Shown: positions 15,703 through 25,270, counted from the first letter of the stretch. The stretch is 64,000 bases of DNA from Streptomyces sp. NA02950 (GCF_013364155.1 NZ_CP054916.1:6445001-6509000), one strand, 5' to 3'. The notes: generated by a model not told the origin, from the letters alone. Numbers and translations are program-made.

Positions 15703-17306
15703 TGACGTCTTCGACCACCGCCGCCGGTACGGCGGCGGAACCTCCGCCCATATCCGACCCCCGCAAGGGGCTGCGGGGTCATCCCTGGCTGACGCTGCTG
15801 ACCGTCGCCTTCGGGGTGGCCATGGTCGCCCTCGACAGCACCATCGTCGCCATCGCCAACCCCGCCATCGCCCAGGACCTCGGCGCCTCGCTCGCCGACG
15901 CCCAGTGGATCACCAACGGCTATCTGCTCGCCCTGGCCGTCGCGCTGATCACGGCGGGCAAGCTGGGTGACCGCTTCGGCCACCGGCAGACCTTCCTCAT
16001 CGGTGTTGTCGGCTTCGCGCTCTCCTCCACGGCCATCGGTTTCTCCTCGACCGTTCCGCTCGTGGTGTCCTTCCGGGTGCTCCAGGGCCTGTTCGGCGCG
16101 CTGCTGATGCCCGCGGCGCTCGGCCTGCTGCGCGCCACCTTCCCCGCCGAGAAGCTCAATATGGCGATCGGCGTCTGGGGCATGGTCATCGGCGCCTCGA
16201 CCGCGGGCGGACCGATCGTCGGCGGGCTGCTGGTCGAGCACGTCAACTGGCAGTCGGTCTTCTTCATCAATCTGCCGGTGGGTCTGCTCGCCCTGGCCCT
16301 CGGCCTGTTCATCCTGGTCGACCACCGCGCCGAGAAGGCCCCGAAGTCCTTCGACATCCCCGGCATCCTGCTGCTGTCCGGCGGGATGTTCTGCCTCATC
16401 TGGGCGGTCATCAAGTCCTCGGAGTGGAGCTGGGGCGACCCCGCGACGCTGCTCTTCCTGGGCCTCGCGGCGGTCTGCTTCGTGGTGTTCGCCTTCTGGG
16501 AGACCCGCACTCCCGAACCGCTGATCCCGCTCGGCATGTTCCGCTCCGTCCCGCTGTCGGCCGGGACCGTGCTGATGGTGCTGATGGCGTTCGGCTTCAT
16601 GGGCGGACTCTTCTTCGTCACCTTCTACCTCCAGAACGTGCACGGGATGAGCCCGGTCAAGAGCGGGCTCCACCTACTGCCGCTGACCGCGATGATGATC
16701 GTGTCCTCGCCGCTGGCGGGCGCCGTCATCACCAAGGTCGGACCGCGGGTTCCGCTGGTGGTCGCCATGTCGCTGACCGCGGTCGCGCTGTTCGGCGCCT
16801 CCACGATGGACGTGGACGCCTCCACCACGGAGATGTCCCTGTGGTTCGGTCTGCTCGGCCTCGGCCTCGCCCCGGTGATGGTCGGTGCCACCGAGGTCAT
16901 CGTCGGCAACGCGCCGATCGAGCTGTCCGGTGTCGCCGGAGGTCTCCAGCAGGCGTCCATGCAGGTCGGCGGCAGCATCGGGACGGCCGTCCTGGGTGCG
17001 GTGATGGCCGCCGAGGTGGACGACGAACTGCCCGGCAAATGGGCCGGCGCCAAGCTGCCGCCGGTCTCGGGCGAGCAGATGTCCAAGGCGTCCGAGGCGG
17101 TCGAGGTCGGCCGGGCGCCGATCGCCAAGGGCACTCCGCCGGAGCTCGCGGGGAAGATCACCGGCGTCGCACATGACACCTTCGTGTCGGGGATGAGCCT
17201 CGCGTTCGTGGTCGCCGGGGTGGTCGCGGTGATCGCCGCCGTGGTCGCGGCCTTCACCAAGCGCGGGGCGAACGCGGAGGCGGGCGCCGGGGCGGGACAT
17301 ATCTGA
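15702..17306 (+). CDS. MFS drug exporter, DHA2 (14-helix) family
   Basis: A 534-residue proton-driven efflux pump of the inner membrane. Motif A is GKLGDRFGHRQTF near residue 87, and motif C-like GMVIGASTAGGPIVGG near residue 163; ALDSTIVAIANPAI in helix 1 is typical of DHA2 (EmrB/QacA) pumps. It has 14 predicted helices with a soluble loop around residues 445-490. Control is by the divergent TetR protein via the dyad at 15672-15690. Substrate unknown; likely toxic organic compounds or a self-made antibiotic. Confidence 0.9.
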   Translation: MTSSTTAAGTAAEPPPISDPRKGLRGHPWLTLLTVAFGVAMVALDSTIVAIANPAIAQDLGASLADAQWITNGYLLALAVALITAGKLGDRFGHRQTFLIGVVGFALSSTAIGFSSTVPLVVSFRVLQGLFGALLMPAALGLLRATFPAEKLNMAIGVWGMVIGASTAGGPIVGGLLVEHVNWQSVFFINLPVGLLALALGLFILVDHRAEKAPKSFDIPGILLLSGGMFCLIWAVIKSSEWSWGDPATLLFLGLAAVCFVVFAFWETRTPEPLIPLGMFRSVPLSAGTVLMVLMAFGFMGGLFFVTFYLQNVHGMSPVKSGLHLLPLTAMMIVSSPLAGAVITKVGPRVPLVVAMSLTAVALFGASTMDVDASTTEMSLWFGLLGLGLAPVMVGATEVIVGNAPIELSGVAGGLQQASMQVGGSIGTAVLGAVMAAEVDDELPGKWAGAKLPPVSGEQMSKASEAVEVGRAPIAKGTPPELAGKITGVAHDTFVSGMSLAFVVAGVVAVIAAVVAAFTKRGANAEAGAGAGHI

Positions 17307-17408
17307 CCCGTACGGGATCCCCCGGATACCTCTGAGGGAAACCGGTTGCGGAATCCGGGTGGGACACCCCCTATCAGGGTGACCCTCGCTCAACTCCGTG
17401 GCGCACAG

Positions 17409-17436
17409 CGGGAGTCGGCCGACAGGCTGACTCCCG
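17409..17436. terminator. Hairpin after the MFS gene
   Basis: CGGGAGTC (17409-17416) pairs with GACTCCCG (17429-17436) around a 12-base loop, followed by TTTCTGCTG. It lies between the exporter stop and the next gene, in the right place to end exporter transcription. Confidence 0.5.
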
Positions 17437-17470
17437 TTTCTGCTGTGTCCACACGGGGAGTTCGTTCACC

Positions 17471-17872
17471 ATGCGCCCAACGCGCCCGACGCGCGCCATC
17501 GTCACCACGACCGTCACCGCGGCCCTCTCCGCGCTCGCCCTGGCCCTCACGGCGGCCACGGCGGCACCGGTCCACGCCGCACCGCCACCACGGCTCGGCG
17601 ACTGTGACGCCGGACAGCTGTGTCTGTGGCACGGAACCGGCTTCACCGGACCGCGCCAGGTCCATGAACTGGCCGGCACCGACATCGAGAGCTGTGTCGC
17701 CCTGCCGTCCGGCGGCTGGGCCGCCTCGCTGGCCAACCGCACCGGGCGGCCGGTCACCGCGTACCAGAGCGCGGAGTGCGCCGAGACCGGTGAGTTCCGT
17801 ACCTATCCCACCGGCACCTGGGCCCCGGAAACCGCTTACCGGGTACGGGCCTTCAAGATCTGGGAGCGCTGA
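17471..17872 (+). CDS. Secreted peptidase inhibitor family I36-like protein
   Basis: A 133-residue exported protein. An Arg-rich start and hydrophobic segment (VTAALSALALALTAATAAPVHA) form a signal peptide with cleavage near residue 36. The mature part has CDAGQLCLWHGTGFTGPRQVHEL, the signature of the Streptomyces metalloprotease inhibitor-like (I36, SMPI-fold) family, plus two more cysteines (ESCVAL, SAECAE) for disulfides. The family covers inhibitors and many proteins of unknown role. It stands alone and ends in a strong hairpin. Confidence 0.8.
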   Translation: MRPTRPTRAIVTTTVTAALSALALALTAATAAPVHAAPPPRLGDCDAGQLCLWHGTGFTGPRQVHELAGTDIESCVALPSGGWAASLANRTGRPVTAYQSAECAETGEFRTYPTGTWAPETAYRVRAFKIWER

Positions 17873-17880
17873 GGACCGGC

Positions 17881-17912
17881 GCCGGGCGGGCTGGAGGTCC
17901 AGCCCGCCCGGC
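17881..17912. terminator. Perfect 15-bp-arm hairpin (shared core with 22006-22037)
   Basis: GCCGGGCGGGCTGGA (17881-17895), a GG centre, then TCCAGCCCGCCCGGC (17898-17912). It follows the I36 gene stop by 8 bases. The core GGGCGGGCTGGA-GG-TCCAGCCCGCCC is the same as in the hairpin after aceE. Confidence 0.7.
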
Positions 17913-17942
17913 GTCCGGGCAGTGCCCGCGACGGGAGCATCC

Positions 17943-17981
17943 TAGACAGCTGTCTATGTATTATGAGCACCTGTCTATGAA
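17943..17981. promoter_or_regulatory. TetR operator pair upstream of DUF1304-tetR
   Basis: TAGACAGCTGTCTA (17943-17956) is a perfect 14-bp palindrome. Its right half continues as GCTGTCTATGTA and recurs as ACCTGTCTATGAA about 20 bases downstream (17969-17981), giving a full site and a half site. Position directly before the DUF1304 gene suggests autoregulation by the TetR protein encoded second in the operon. Confidence 0.6.
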
Positions 17982-17993
17982 GTGGGGGCACCG

Positions 17994-18356
17994 ATGGAGA
18001 CGACCGCGCATGTGCTGGTTGGCCTGGTGGCCGCCCTGCACGCGTACATCCTGGTACTGGAGATGTTCCTGTGGGAGAAGAAGCCGGGCCGTGAGCTCTC
18101 CGGCTTCGATGCGGCCCTGGCCCGCGCCACCGCCCCGCTGGCCGCCAACCAGGGCCTCTACAACGGATTCCTGGCGGCCGGGCTGGTCTGGGGCCTGGCC
18201 GCCGGGGACCCGACCGGGCTCCGGGTCCAGGTCTTCTTCCTCGCCTGCGTGCTCGTCGCCGGGCTGTACGGCGGCCTCACCACGAACCGGCGCATCCTCG
18301 TCGCGCAGGCGCTGCCCGGGGGGCTGGCGCTCGCCGCCGTCCTGCTGGCCCGGTGA
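17994..18356 (+). CDS. DUF1304 small membrane protein
   Basis: A 120-residue integral membrane protein with about four hydrophobic helices (HVLVGLVAALHAYILVLEMF near the start; QVFFLACVLVAGLYGGL near residue 83). The YILVLEMFLW and NQGLYNGFLAAGL segments are DUF1304 hallmarks. Function is unknown. Its stop codon overlaps the start of the TetR gene (GTGA), so both are made from one message under the upstream operator. ATG 17994 is preferred; GTG 17982 would add MGAP. Confidence 0.8.
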   Translation: METTAHVLVGLVAALHAYILVLEMFLWEKKPGRELSGFDAALARATAPLAANQGLYNGFLAAGLVWGLAAGDPTGLRVQVFFLACVLVAGLYGGLTTNRRILVAQALPGGLALAAVLLAR

Positions 18357-18919
18357 CCGCCGTGCAGGCCGACCCCCGCACCGCCCGGACCCGGGCCAAG
18401 CTGCGCCAGGCCCTGCTGGAGGAGTGCGGCCTGCGCCCGCTGGCCGCGGTCAGCGTCGCCGCCCTGGTACGCCGGGCCGGGGTCGGCCGCGCCACCTTCT
18501 ACCTCCACTACACCGACCTGGAGGCGCTCGCCGTCGACGCCTGCGCGGATATCGTCCGCGATGCGGTGGACGCCCTGCACGCCTGGCGCGGCACCCCCGA
18601 CCCCGCCACCCCGCCGCCCGCCCTGCGCACCTTCTTCGACCAGCTCACCCCGCACGCCGGCCTCTACCGGGAACTCCTGCGCCCGGGCGGCGGCGGCCCG
18701 CTCGGCCTGGTACTCCACCAGGATCTGCGCGCCCGCAGCCACACCGAACGCACGCTGGCCGGCGCGCCGGAGCCGGAACTGGTGGCCTCGGCCGTGGCCG
18801 CGACCTTCGCCGGGGTGCTCGCCGACTGGCTGCACGGCCTCATCCGGGCCACTCCCGCCCAGATCGCGCAGCGGGTCTGGTGCCTGCTCGTCACCCTGCA
18901 CCGCGCCCCGCTGCCCTGA
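18353..18919 (+). CDS. TetR/AcrR family regulator, operon with DUF1304
   Basis: A 188-residue repressor with helix-turn-helix VSVAALVRRAGVGRATFYLHY at residues about 31-52 and a C-terminal TetR_C-like domain. It overlaps the DUF1304 gene by four bases (GTGA), so translation is coupled. It probably binds the palindrome at 17943 and controls this two-gene operon; the ligand is unknown. Confidence 0.87.
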   Translation: MTAVQADPRTARTRAKLRQALLEECGLRPLAAVSVAALVRRAGVGRATFYLHYTDLEALAVDACADIVRDAVDALHAWRGTPDPATPPPALRTFFDQLTPHAGLYRELLRPGGGGPLGLVLHQDLRARSHTERTLAGAPEPELVASAVAATFAGVLADWLHGLIRATPAQIAQRVWCLLVTLHRAPLP

Positions 18920-19096
18920 CGGGCCCGCCGCTCCGACGGCCGTCGCCTGCCGTGGTGTTCACCCGTCCTCGGTGCGTCCCGGACGCCTCCGCACGCCCGT
19001 GGAGCTACGTCCGCCTGCCGCGGGAGGGGTGGCGGCAGCGAGGGGATGTCCGGCGGTCCGCCGAGACGGGTGGCACGGTGGCCGTCGCGTGGAGCT

Positions 19097-19417
19097 CTAC
19101 GGGGTGGGCTGGACCGTGATGTCGTAGCTACGTTGCTCCAGCGGAGGCTTGTCCCGCTCCCAAACCCGGCGGTGTGCCAGGTGCAGACGGGCCCGGCCGG
19201 GCCGCACCCCCGCCAGGGTGAACAAGGTGTCGGCGGAGGTGCCGAAGGGGCGGCCTGCCAGTTCCTCGGCCGGCGGGCGCCCCTGGACGACCTCGACGGC
19301 CTCCGCGTCTCCCTGTAGTTGCCAGGTCCAGGTGTAGCCGGCGGCGCTGAGCGTCGGCAGCCGCAGCTCCTGCCGTTCACCGGGCCGGAGAGTGAGGGTC
19401 CTGTGCGGGGCGGTCAT
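19097..19417 (-). CDS. Chagasin-like (I42) cysteine protease inhibitor
   Basis: A 106-residue protein of the chagasin/amoebiasin family, tight inhibitors of papain-type (C1) cysteine proteases. Three loops insert into the protease cleft in the family; here they appear as TLSAAGYTWTW (the NPTTGY-like loop), AGVRPGRARL and RRVWERDKP (the RPWE-like loop). No signal peptide is present, so it acts inside the producing cell unless exported otherwise. It lies 68 bases downstream of, and on the same strand as, a papain-like protease gene. The pairing strongly suggests it restrains that enzyme in the cytosol. Family assignment rests on motifs read by eye. Confidence 0.75.
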   Translation of the reverse strand: MTAPHRTLTLRPGERQELRLPTLSAAGYTWTWQLQGDAEAVEVVQGRPPAEELAGRPFGTSADTLFTLAGVRPGRARLHLAHRRVWERDKPPLEQRSYDITVQPTP

Positions 19418-19485
19418 GCGGGCGGTCCGTTCGACGGGGGCAGGAGCCCCGGGCCGCGGGCGGCTCGGGGCCTCGTGCGCGGCGG

Positions 19486-21360
19486 TCAGGCCTGGCCGAT
19501 GACCGGGCCCTCGTGCCAGCCGGCGCCGTCGCGCCAGTAGTGCTGCAAGCGGCGGTCGGTGCGGAGCACGACGATCTCCAGGTTGAAGCCGAAACTGCCT
19601 TCGACCAGTCCGGTGACCGCGGCTATATCGTGGCCGAAGACGGCGCTGCAGTGCCAGCTCATGTCGGCCGAGTTATTGCGCCACCAGTGTTGTACGCGGC
19701 CGCCGGCGGCCACGCACAGCTCGAAGTTTCCGGTCCCGTTCTCGGTGGCCATGCCGTACTGGCCCTGGATCATCACGGGCGGGCCGGCGATCCCGGAGCC
19801 GAAGAGCGGTCCCGGCCGCCACACCATGCCGTGGTCGTTGTCCCGCCACCAGTGCTGCATCTGGCCGGTGCCCAGGGTGCACACCAGCTCGAAGTTTCCC
19901 TGGGTGCCGTAGGTGCTCTGCACCAGTGAGGCGCCGCTGAAGGCGACATGGGAGCCGAACGTCGGCCCCGCGTGCCAGCCGCCGCCGTCGCGCCACCAGT
20001 GCTGGAGCACGCCGGTGCCCAGCCGCACCACGACCTCGAAGTTGCCGGGCGCGCCGTAGTTGGACTGGATGAATCCGGGCACACCCGCTGCGTTGGCCGG
20101 GCCGAAGATGCCGCCGTCGTTCCACTTGCCGCTGTTCTGGTCCAGCCACCAATGGTGCAGCCGACCCGCGTCCGTGAGGTGCACCGACTCGAAGTTGCGG
20201 TTGAAGGTAGTGCTGGTGAGTGTCGGGCAGCACGCGGCGTCCAGGCCGAACTCGGATGCCTGCGCCCACGGGAAGCCCGTTGCCGTGTTGTCCCGCCACC
20301 AGTGCCGGATGCGCCGGCCTTCGGCGGTGGCCAGCATTTCGAAGTTGCGGTGGGTGGCACCGTTTCCGCTCTCGTAGAGGTTGCCGTTGTGCAGGCGGCG
20401 CTTGGTCCACGGGTCGGGGTTGGTGGACAGCACGCCGTATTTGGCGAACTCGTCGATGCGGATCTCCCCGTAGCCGATGCGGACGTAGCCTCCGTCGCCC
20501 CAGGCACGCCCCCAGGAGTTCTTGGCGATCCAACACCGGTCAGGGTCGCTGTAGCCGACGATCGCGACGCAGTGCAGGCCCGCGATGTGCGACACCGTCT
20601 TGTGGTAGACGCCGGTGCGGTAGGCGAAGAAGTCGTCGGGCACCTCGATGCAGCAGCTGATCGGACCGACCGTGTCCAGCCAGCGCTTCTGGTCGTCGGT
20701 CGACCCCAACTGGGTATATCCGTCCATCTTCACCGTCCGTCCCGAGCGATCCGCTGTCGGCCGGTACGGGGCGTTGTCCGTGTGGTAAGGCCAGCAGGCC
20801 GGGTCGGCGATCCCGTGTCCCTTGATCCAGTCGAAATAGGTGTTCGGCCAGGAACCGTCCGCGCACCGCAGGCCCTGGCCGTCATGGGTGTCGCCCTCGG
20901 AGCGCACGGTCCATACGGCGTGCTCTATCCGCACCCGGCTCTCGACCACCGCGGTGGTTCCGAACGCCACGCAGGACCCGCACGGGTTCTGGTCCCTGAC
21001 CTGGGTGACCCAGTTGGTTCCCCAGCGGTTGCGCCAGTCCACTTGGGCGCTGAACCCCGCCTCGTCGACGCCGTTCTGCGGCGCGGCACGGGCAATGAGG
21101 TTCTGGTCGACGGCGAGTGGCCCGCTGGGCAGCCCGAGTGCCGCCCGACGGGCGGCCAGCATCTGGTTGGTTGTCGGATTCTGCCGCAGCAGTGCGGCCA
21201 GGTCGACCGGCGGCGCTTCGGCGGCCGGCACCAGGTGCTCGTCGCTCGGAACGCCCAGCGCGTACACCGGCACCTGCGCCTCGTCGCCCGCCCCTTCGTT
21301 GACGTTCCAGCGCGCCTCGCCGCGGTGCAGTGCCGTGCGGATTTCTCCGTATGTGACCAT
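19486..21360 (-). CDS. Papain-like cysteine protease with C-terminal PLL-type lectin propeller
   Basis: A 624-residue C1-family protease. The catalytic residues are visible: oxyanion Gln124 and nucleophile Cys130 in RDQNPCGSC, His263 in GLHCVAIVGY and Asn281 in AKNSWGRAWG. Residues 1-100 form a proregion-like segment. From about 320 to the end there are six repeats of about 48 residues with the pattern N-(F/L)-E ... (H/Q)HWWR ... W..G..FG, like PLL-type sugar-binding beta-propellers. No signal peptide is seen, so export, if any, is non-classical. A good GGGGAAGAG site precedes ATG 21360. The next gene encodes a chagasin-like inhibitor, likely its partner. Confidence 0.85.
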   Translation of the reverse strand: MVTYGEIRTALHRGEARWNVNEGAGDEAQVPVYALGVPSDEHLVPAAEAPPVDLAALLRQNPTTNQMLAARRAALGLPSGPLAVDQNLIARAAPQNGVDEAGFSAQVDWRNRWGTNWVTQVRDQNPCGSCVAFGTTAVVESRVRIEHAVWTVRSEGDTHDGQGLRCADGSWPNTYFDWIKGHGIADPACWPYHTDNAPYRPTADRSGRTVKMDGYTQLGSTDDQKRWLDTVGPISCCIEVPDDFFAYRTGVYHKTVSHIAGLHCVAIVGYSDPDRCWIAKNSWGRAWGDGGYVRIGYGEIRIDEFAKYGVLSTNPDPWTKRRLHNGNLYESGNGATHRNFEMLATAEGRRIRHWWRDNTATGFPWAQASEFGLDAACCPTLTSTTFNRNFESVHLTDAGRLHHWWLDQNSGKWNDGGIFGPANAAGVPGFIQSNYGAPGNFEVVVRLGTGVLQHWWRDGGGWHAGPTFGSHVAFSGASLVQSTYGTQGNFELVCTLGTGQMQHWWRDNDHGMVWRPGPLFGSGIAGPPVMIQGQYGMATENGTGNFELCVAAGGRVQHWWRNNSADMSWHCSAVFGHDIAAVTGLVEGSFGFNLEIVVLRTDRRLQHYWRDGAGWHEGPVIGQA

Positions 21361-22005
21361 GGAAATCTCTTCCCCCCAATTCCGGGCCGCACCGTTCTGC
21401 TCCGGAGACCGCCTACGGAAAGCGTTTTCGGCGCGGCTGCCCGCCCCTTCGCGCTGCTGCTCCGCAGTGCGCAGGGGCGCTGGACTCGTGTCCCGATTTT
21501 TCGGGCAACGGTCAGGAACATAGCCACGACCGAAGGAGCGTCACAATGGGCCGGTAGGGGAATTCCGGATCCGTTTGAATGATTTTTTCTCACTGCGAAC
21601 GCTTGTCTGGTGGGCGCATTTGTCTGGAGTTACGGGAGTGAACTGAAGGGCAGGTCGGGACGCACCCGGGCATCCCAGGCGGGTCGTCTCCGACCCGATC
21701 GGGCCCCTCCAGGAGCTGGTCGCGGCCGCACTGCTTCTGGTGCTTGGCTGAGCAATTACCAGACGCTCAGGTCGGCTTTACACCTGGCTCAGGCGCATGG
21801 TCGGCTGACTGCCGTCCTCATGAATGAATTCCAGGCCTCAAAACGCCCCGCATAAGCGCACGGCTGTACCCGGCCGGTGACGCCGTCTACAAGTACGGGG
21901 GGTGCCGACGACGTGTGGTCGGTACCGGGCGACTCCGGCTCGGTCACGATCCGCCAGGGCGACGACTCTGCCGTCGCCCTGAAGTGAGCCGGGAGCACAC
22001 GAAAC
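21361..22005. other. Intergenic region between protease and aceE; possible gene remnant
   Basis: No confident gene in about 645 bases. The part from 21361 to about 21600 would carry the protease promoter (on the minus strand) and is relatively AT-rich at 21575-21600. On the plus strand, 21904-21987 reads DDVWSVPGDSGSVTIRQGDD, ending SAVALK and a stop; this looks like the C-terminal tail of a lost gene. Confidence 0.4.
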
Positions 22006-22037
22006 GCGGGGCGGGCTGGAGGTCCAGCCCGCCCCGC
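22006..22037. terminator. Perfect 15-bp-arm hairpin after aceE
   Basis: GCGGGGCGGGCTGGA (22006-22020), GG, TCCAGCCCGCCCCGC (22023-22037). It lies 35 bases past the aceE stop on the minus strand. It shares its core with the hairpin at 17881-17912. Confidence 0.75.
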
Positions 22038-22072
22038 GTCCGGTCATATCCGGTCAGCGCCGTCGCGGACGG

Positions 22073-24802
22073 CTACGCGTCGCCGCCCGCCGGGCCCGGG
22101 TCGGCCGCGGCCACGTCCAGCAGCTGGTAGCGGTCGATCGCCTGCTTCAGCGCCGAGCGGTCGATCTTGCCCTCCTTGGCCAGCTCCGTCAGCACCCCGA
22201 GCACGATCGACTCCGCGTCGATGTGGAAGAAGCGGCGCGCCGCTCCCCGGGTGTCGGCGAAGCCGAAGCCATCGGCGCCCAGCGACTGGTAGGTGCCCGG
22301 CACCCATCGCGCGATCTGGTCCGGAACGGCACGCATCCAGTCGGAGACGGCCACCTTCGGGCCCTCCGCGTCCGCCAGCTTCCGGGTGACGTACGGAACG
22401 CGCTGCTCCTCCTCCGGGTGGAGCAGATTGTGCTCCTCGGCCTCGACCGCGTCACGGCGCAGCTCGTTCCAGGAGGTCGCCGACCAGACATCGGCCTTCA
22501 CGTTCCAGTCCTCGGCGAGCACGCGCTGGGCCTCGACCGCCCACGGCACCGCGACACCGGAGGCGAGGATCTGCGCCGGGATCGCGCCCTTCTCGCCCTC
22601 CTTGAAGCGGTGGAGTCCCTTGAGGATGCCCTCGCGGTCCACGTTCTCCGGCTCGGCCGGATGCTGGATGGGCTCGTTGTAGACGGTGAGGTAGTAGAAG
22701 ACGTCCTCACTGTTCTCGCCGTACATCCGGCGCAGACCGTCCTGCACGATGTGGGCGATCTCGAAGCCGAACGCCGGGTCGTACGCGACGACCGCGGGGT
22801 TGGTCGAGGCCAGCAGCTGGGAGTGGCCGTCGGCGTGCTGGAGACCCTCACCGGTCAGGGTCGTACGACCGGCGGTCGCGCCCAGGACGAAGCCGCGCGC
22901 GAGCTGGTCGGCCATCTGCCAGAACTGGTCGCCCGTGCGCTGGAAGCCGAACATCGAGTAGAAGACGTAGACCGGGATCAGCGGCTCGCCGTGGGTGGCG
23001 TAGGCCGAGCCCGCCGCGATCAGCGAGGCCGTACACCCCGCCTCGGAGATGCCGTCGTGCAGCATCTGCCCGGTCGGGGACTCCTTGTACGCCAGCAGCA
23101 GTTCACGGTCGACCGACTCGTAGGTCTGGCCCAGCGGGTTGTAGATCTTCGCCGAGGGGAAGAGCGAGTCCATGCCGAAGGTGCGGTACTCGTCCGGCGC
23201 GATCGGTACAAAGCGCTTGCCGATCTCCTTGTCCCGCATCAGGTCCTTCAGCAGCCGGACGAACGCCATGGTGGTGGCGATCGACTGCTGGCCGGAGCCC
23301 TTCTTCACCGCCGCGTAGGTCTTGTCGCCCGGCAGCGCCAGCGGCTTCGCGCGCACGACACGGGTCGGCGCGTAGCCGCCCAGCGCCTTGCGGCGGTCGT
23401 GCATGTACTGGATCTCCTCGGAGTCCCGGCCCGGGTGGTAGTACGGCGGCAGACCGGACTCCAGCTCCTTGTCCGGGATCGGCAGGTGCAGCCGGTCGCG
23501 GAAGCCCTTGAGGTCGTCGACGGTCAGCTTCTTCATCTGGTGGGTCGCGTTGCGGCCCTCGAAGTTCGGGCCGAGCGTCCAGCCCTTGACCGTCTGGGCC
23601 AGGATCACGGTCGGCTGGCCCTTGTGGGCCTTGGCCGCCGCGTAGGCCGCGTAGATCTTCCGGTGGTCGTGACCGCCGCGGCCCAGGTGCAGGATCTGGT
23701 CGTCGGTCATGTGCTCGACCATGGAGCGCAGCCGCTGGTCGTCACCGAAGAAGTGGTCGCGGATGTAGGCGCCGGTCTCGGTCGCGTACGTCTGGAACTG
23801 ACCGTCCGGCGTGGTGTTGAGCTTGTTGACCAGCAGACCGGTGCGGTCCTGGGCGAGCAGCGGGTCCCAGCTGCGGTCCCACACCAGCTTGATCACGTTC
23901 CAGCCGGCCCCGCGGAACTGCGACTCCAGCTCCTGGATGATCTTGCCATTGCCGCGCACCGGGCCGTCGAGCCGCTGGAGGTTGCAGTTGACCACGAAGG
24001 TCAGGTTGTCCAGGCCCTCACGGGCGGCCAGGGAGAGCTGGCCGAGCGACTCCGGCTCGTCCATCTCGCCGTCGCCGAGGAACGCCCACACATGGGAGGC
24101 GGAGGTGTCGGCGATACCGCGCGACTCCATGTAGCGGTTCATCCGGGCCTGGTAGATCGCGCCCAGCGGGCCCAGGCCCATGGAGACGGTCGGGAACTCC
24201 CAGAAGTCCGGCATCGACCGCGGGTGCGGATAGCTGGACAGGGCGTGGCCGGCCTTGGACTTCTCCTGACGGAATCCGTCCAGGTGCGCCTCGGTCAGCC
24301 GGTCCAGCAGAAAGGCCCGGGCGTAGATGCCGGGGGAGGCATGGCCCTGGAAGAAGATCTGGTCGCCGCTGTCGTTGTCCTTGCCGCGGAAGAAGTGGTT
24401 GAAGCCCACGTCGTACAGCGAGGCGGAGGAGGCGAAGGTGGCGATGTGGCCACCCACCCCGATGCCCGGACGCTGGGCCCGGGAGACCATCACCGCCGCG
24501 TTCCAGCGGGTCGCGTTCAGGATCTTGCGCTCGATCTCCTCGTTGCCGGGGAAGAACGGCTCGTCCTTGGTGGCGATCGTGTTGACGTAGTCCGTGCTGC
24601 GCATCTCGGGCACGGCCACCCGCTTCTCGCGGGCGCGCTCGATCAGGCGAAGCATCAGGTAGCGGGCACGTTCCCGGCCACGCTCATCGACGGCTGCGTC
24701 GAGCGAGTCGAGCCACTCCTGGGTTTCCTCGGGATCGAAGTCCGGGACCTGGCTGGGAAGGCCGCCAATGATGATCGGGTTGCGATCGGATCCGGAAGCC
24801 AC
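22073..24802 (-). CDS. aceE: Pyruvate dehydrogenase E1 component, homodimeric type
   Basis: A 909-residue thiamine diphosphate enzyme that decarboxylates pyruvate and acetylates the lipoyl domain of E2, feeding acetyl-CoA to the TCA cycle and lipid synthesis. The thiamine diphosphate motif is [12 protein letters not shown] ... [17 protein letters not shown] (residues about 245-290). Other hallmarks are [24 protein letters not shown] and the C-terminal [20 protein letters not shown]. Length fits E. coli AceE (887). GTG 24802 is the start: [14 protein letters not shown] with AAGGAA seven bases before it. Divergent from the DUF3052 gene, as in other actinobacteria. Confidence 0.95.
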   Translation of the reverse strand: MASGSDRNPIIIGGLPSQVPDFDPEETQEWLDSLDAAVDERGRERARYLMLRLIERAREKRVAVPEMRSTDYVNTIATKDEPFFPGNEEIERKILNATRWNAAVMVSRAQRPGIGVGGHIATFASSASLYDVGFNHFFRGKDNDSGDQIFFQGHASPGIYARAFLLDRLTEAHLDGFRQEKSKAGHALSSYPHPRSMPDFWEFPTVSMGLGPLGAIYQARMNRYMESRGIADTSASHVWAFLGDGEMDEPESLGQLSLAAREGLDNLTFVVNCNLQRLDGPVRGNGKIIQELESQFRGAGWNVIKLVWDRSWDPLLAQDRTGLLVNKLNTTPDGQFQTYATETGAYIRDHFFGDDQRLRSMVEHMTDDQILHLGRGGHDHRKIYAAYAAAKAHKGQPTVILAQTVKGWTLGPNFEGRNATHQMKKLTVDDLKGFRDRLHLPIPDKELESGLPPYYHPGRDSEEIQYMHDRRKALGGYAPTRVVRAKPLALPGDKTYAAVKKGSGQQSIATTMAFVRLLKDLMRDKEIGKRFVPIAPDEYRTFGMDSLFPSAKIYNPLGQTYESVDRELLLAYKESPTGQMLHDGISEAGCTASLIAAGSAYATHGEPLIPVYVFYSMFGFQRTGDQFWQMADQLARGFVLGATAGRTTLTGEGLQHADGHSQLLASTNPAVVAYDPAFGFEIAHIVQDGLRRMYGENSEDVFYYLTVYNEPIQHPAEPENVDREGILKGLHRFKEGEKGAIPAQILASGVAVPWAVEAQRVLAEDWNVKADVWSATSWNELRRDAVEAEEHNLLHPEEEQRVPYVTRKLADAEGPKVAVSDWMRAVPDQIARWVPGTYQSLGADGFGFADTRGAARRFFHIDAESIVLGVLTELAKEGKIDRSALKQAIDRYQLLDVAAADPGPAGGDA

Positions 24803-25270
24803 GCTATTCCTTCGCTTTTCGGTCGTGCGGTGCACGGAGATGGATTCGTGCTCTATTGGTCGCGCCGGTCTCCATCGTGTACCTCGGGTACGGGATACGT
24901 CATCTCTACTGGGTGGTAACCGCCACCTGGCGAGATGGGCGCTGCGGGCCGGTCGGGTGTGACGGCCAAATCGCAACCTTACGCCCACGACGGAGGGCAC
25001 CTGCGTACGACCGTTCGGCTCCGGGTCGGCGTAGGGTGGCGATACACACACGTAAGCCGGACATAATGGGGCAATCGAGGCGGCTACCCGCTGATTCGCG
25101 CCGTTCCTCCATGATGGGAGTTGCGGCGAGACGTCAACGTTTGGGCGGGATCGCTGGCCGGGTACTTGCGCGATCCGCCCGGCCCGTGTGGACTACGCCC
25201 CATGCCCCTCGCGTACGCGCGCGGGGTCGCCGGATCCGAAGAGTGAACGAAAGATGACAGGAGGCAATCC
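24803..25270. other. Divergent promoter region aceE / DUF3052
   Basis: A 468-base gap with no gene. It must carry the promoters of both divergent genes. Visible elements are a small hairpin GGTAACCGCCACC around 24914-24926 (reads GGTGG...CCACC on the minus strand) and a near-perfect AGGAGG at 25259-25264 just before GTG 25271. I do not see a recognisable regulator site. Confidence 0.5.

Noticed and set aside
21610..21855. Small plus-strand frame between protease and aceE
   Set aside because: No start signal, no family pattern and mixed third-position bias.
22223..24919. 898-codon frame antisense to aceE
   Set aside because: A typical mirror frame of a GC-rich gene; no domain pattern.
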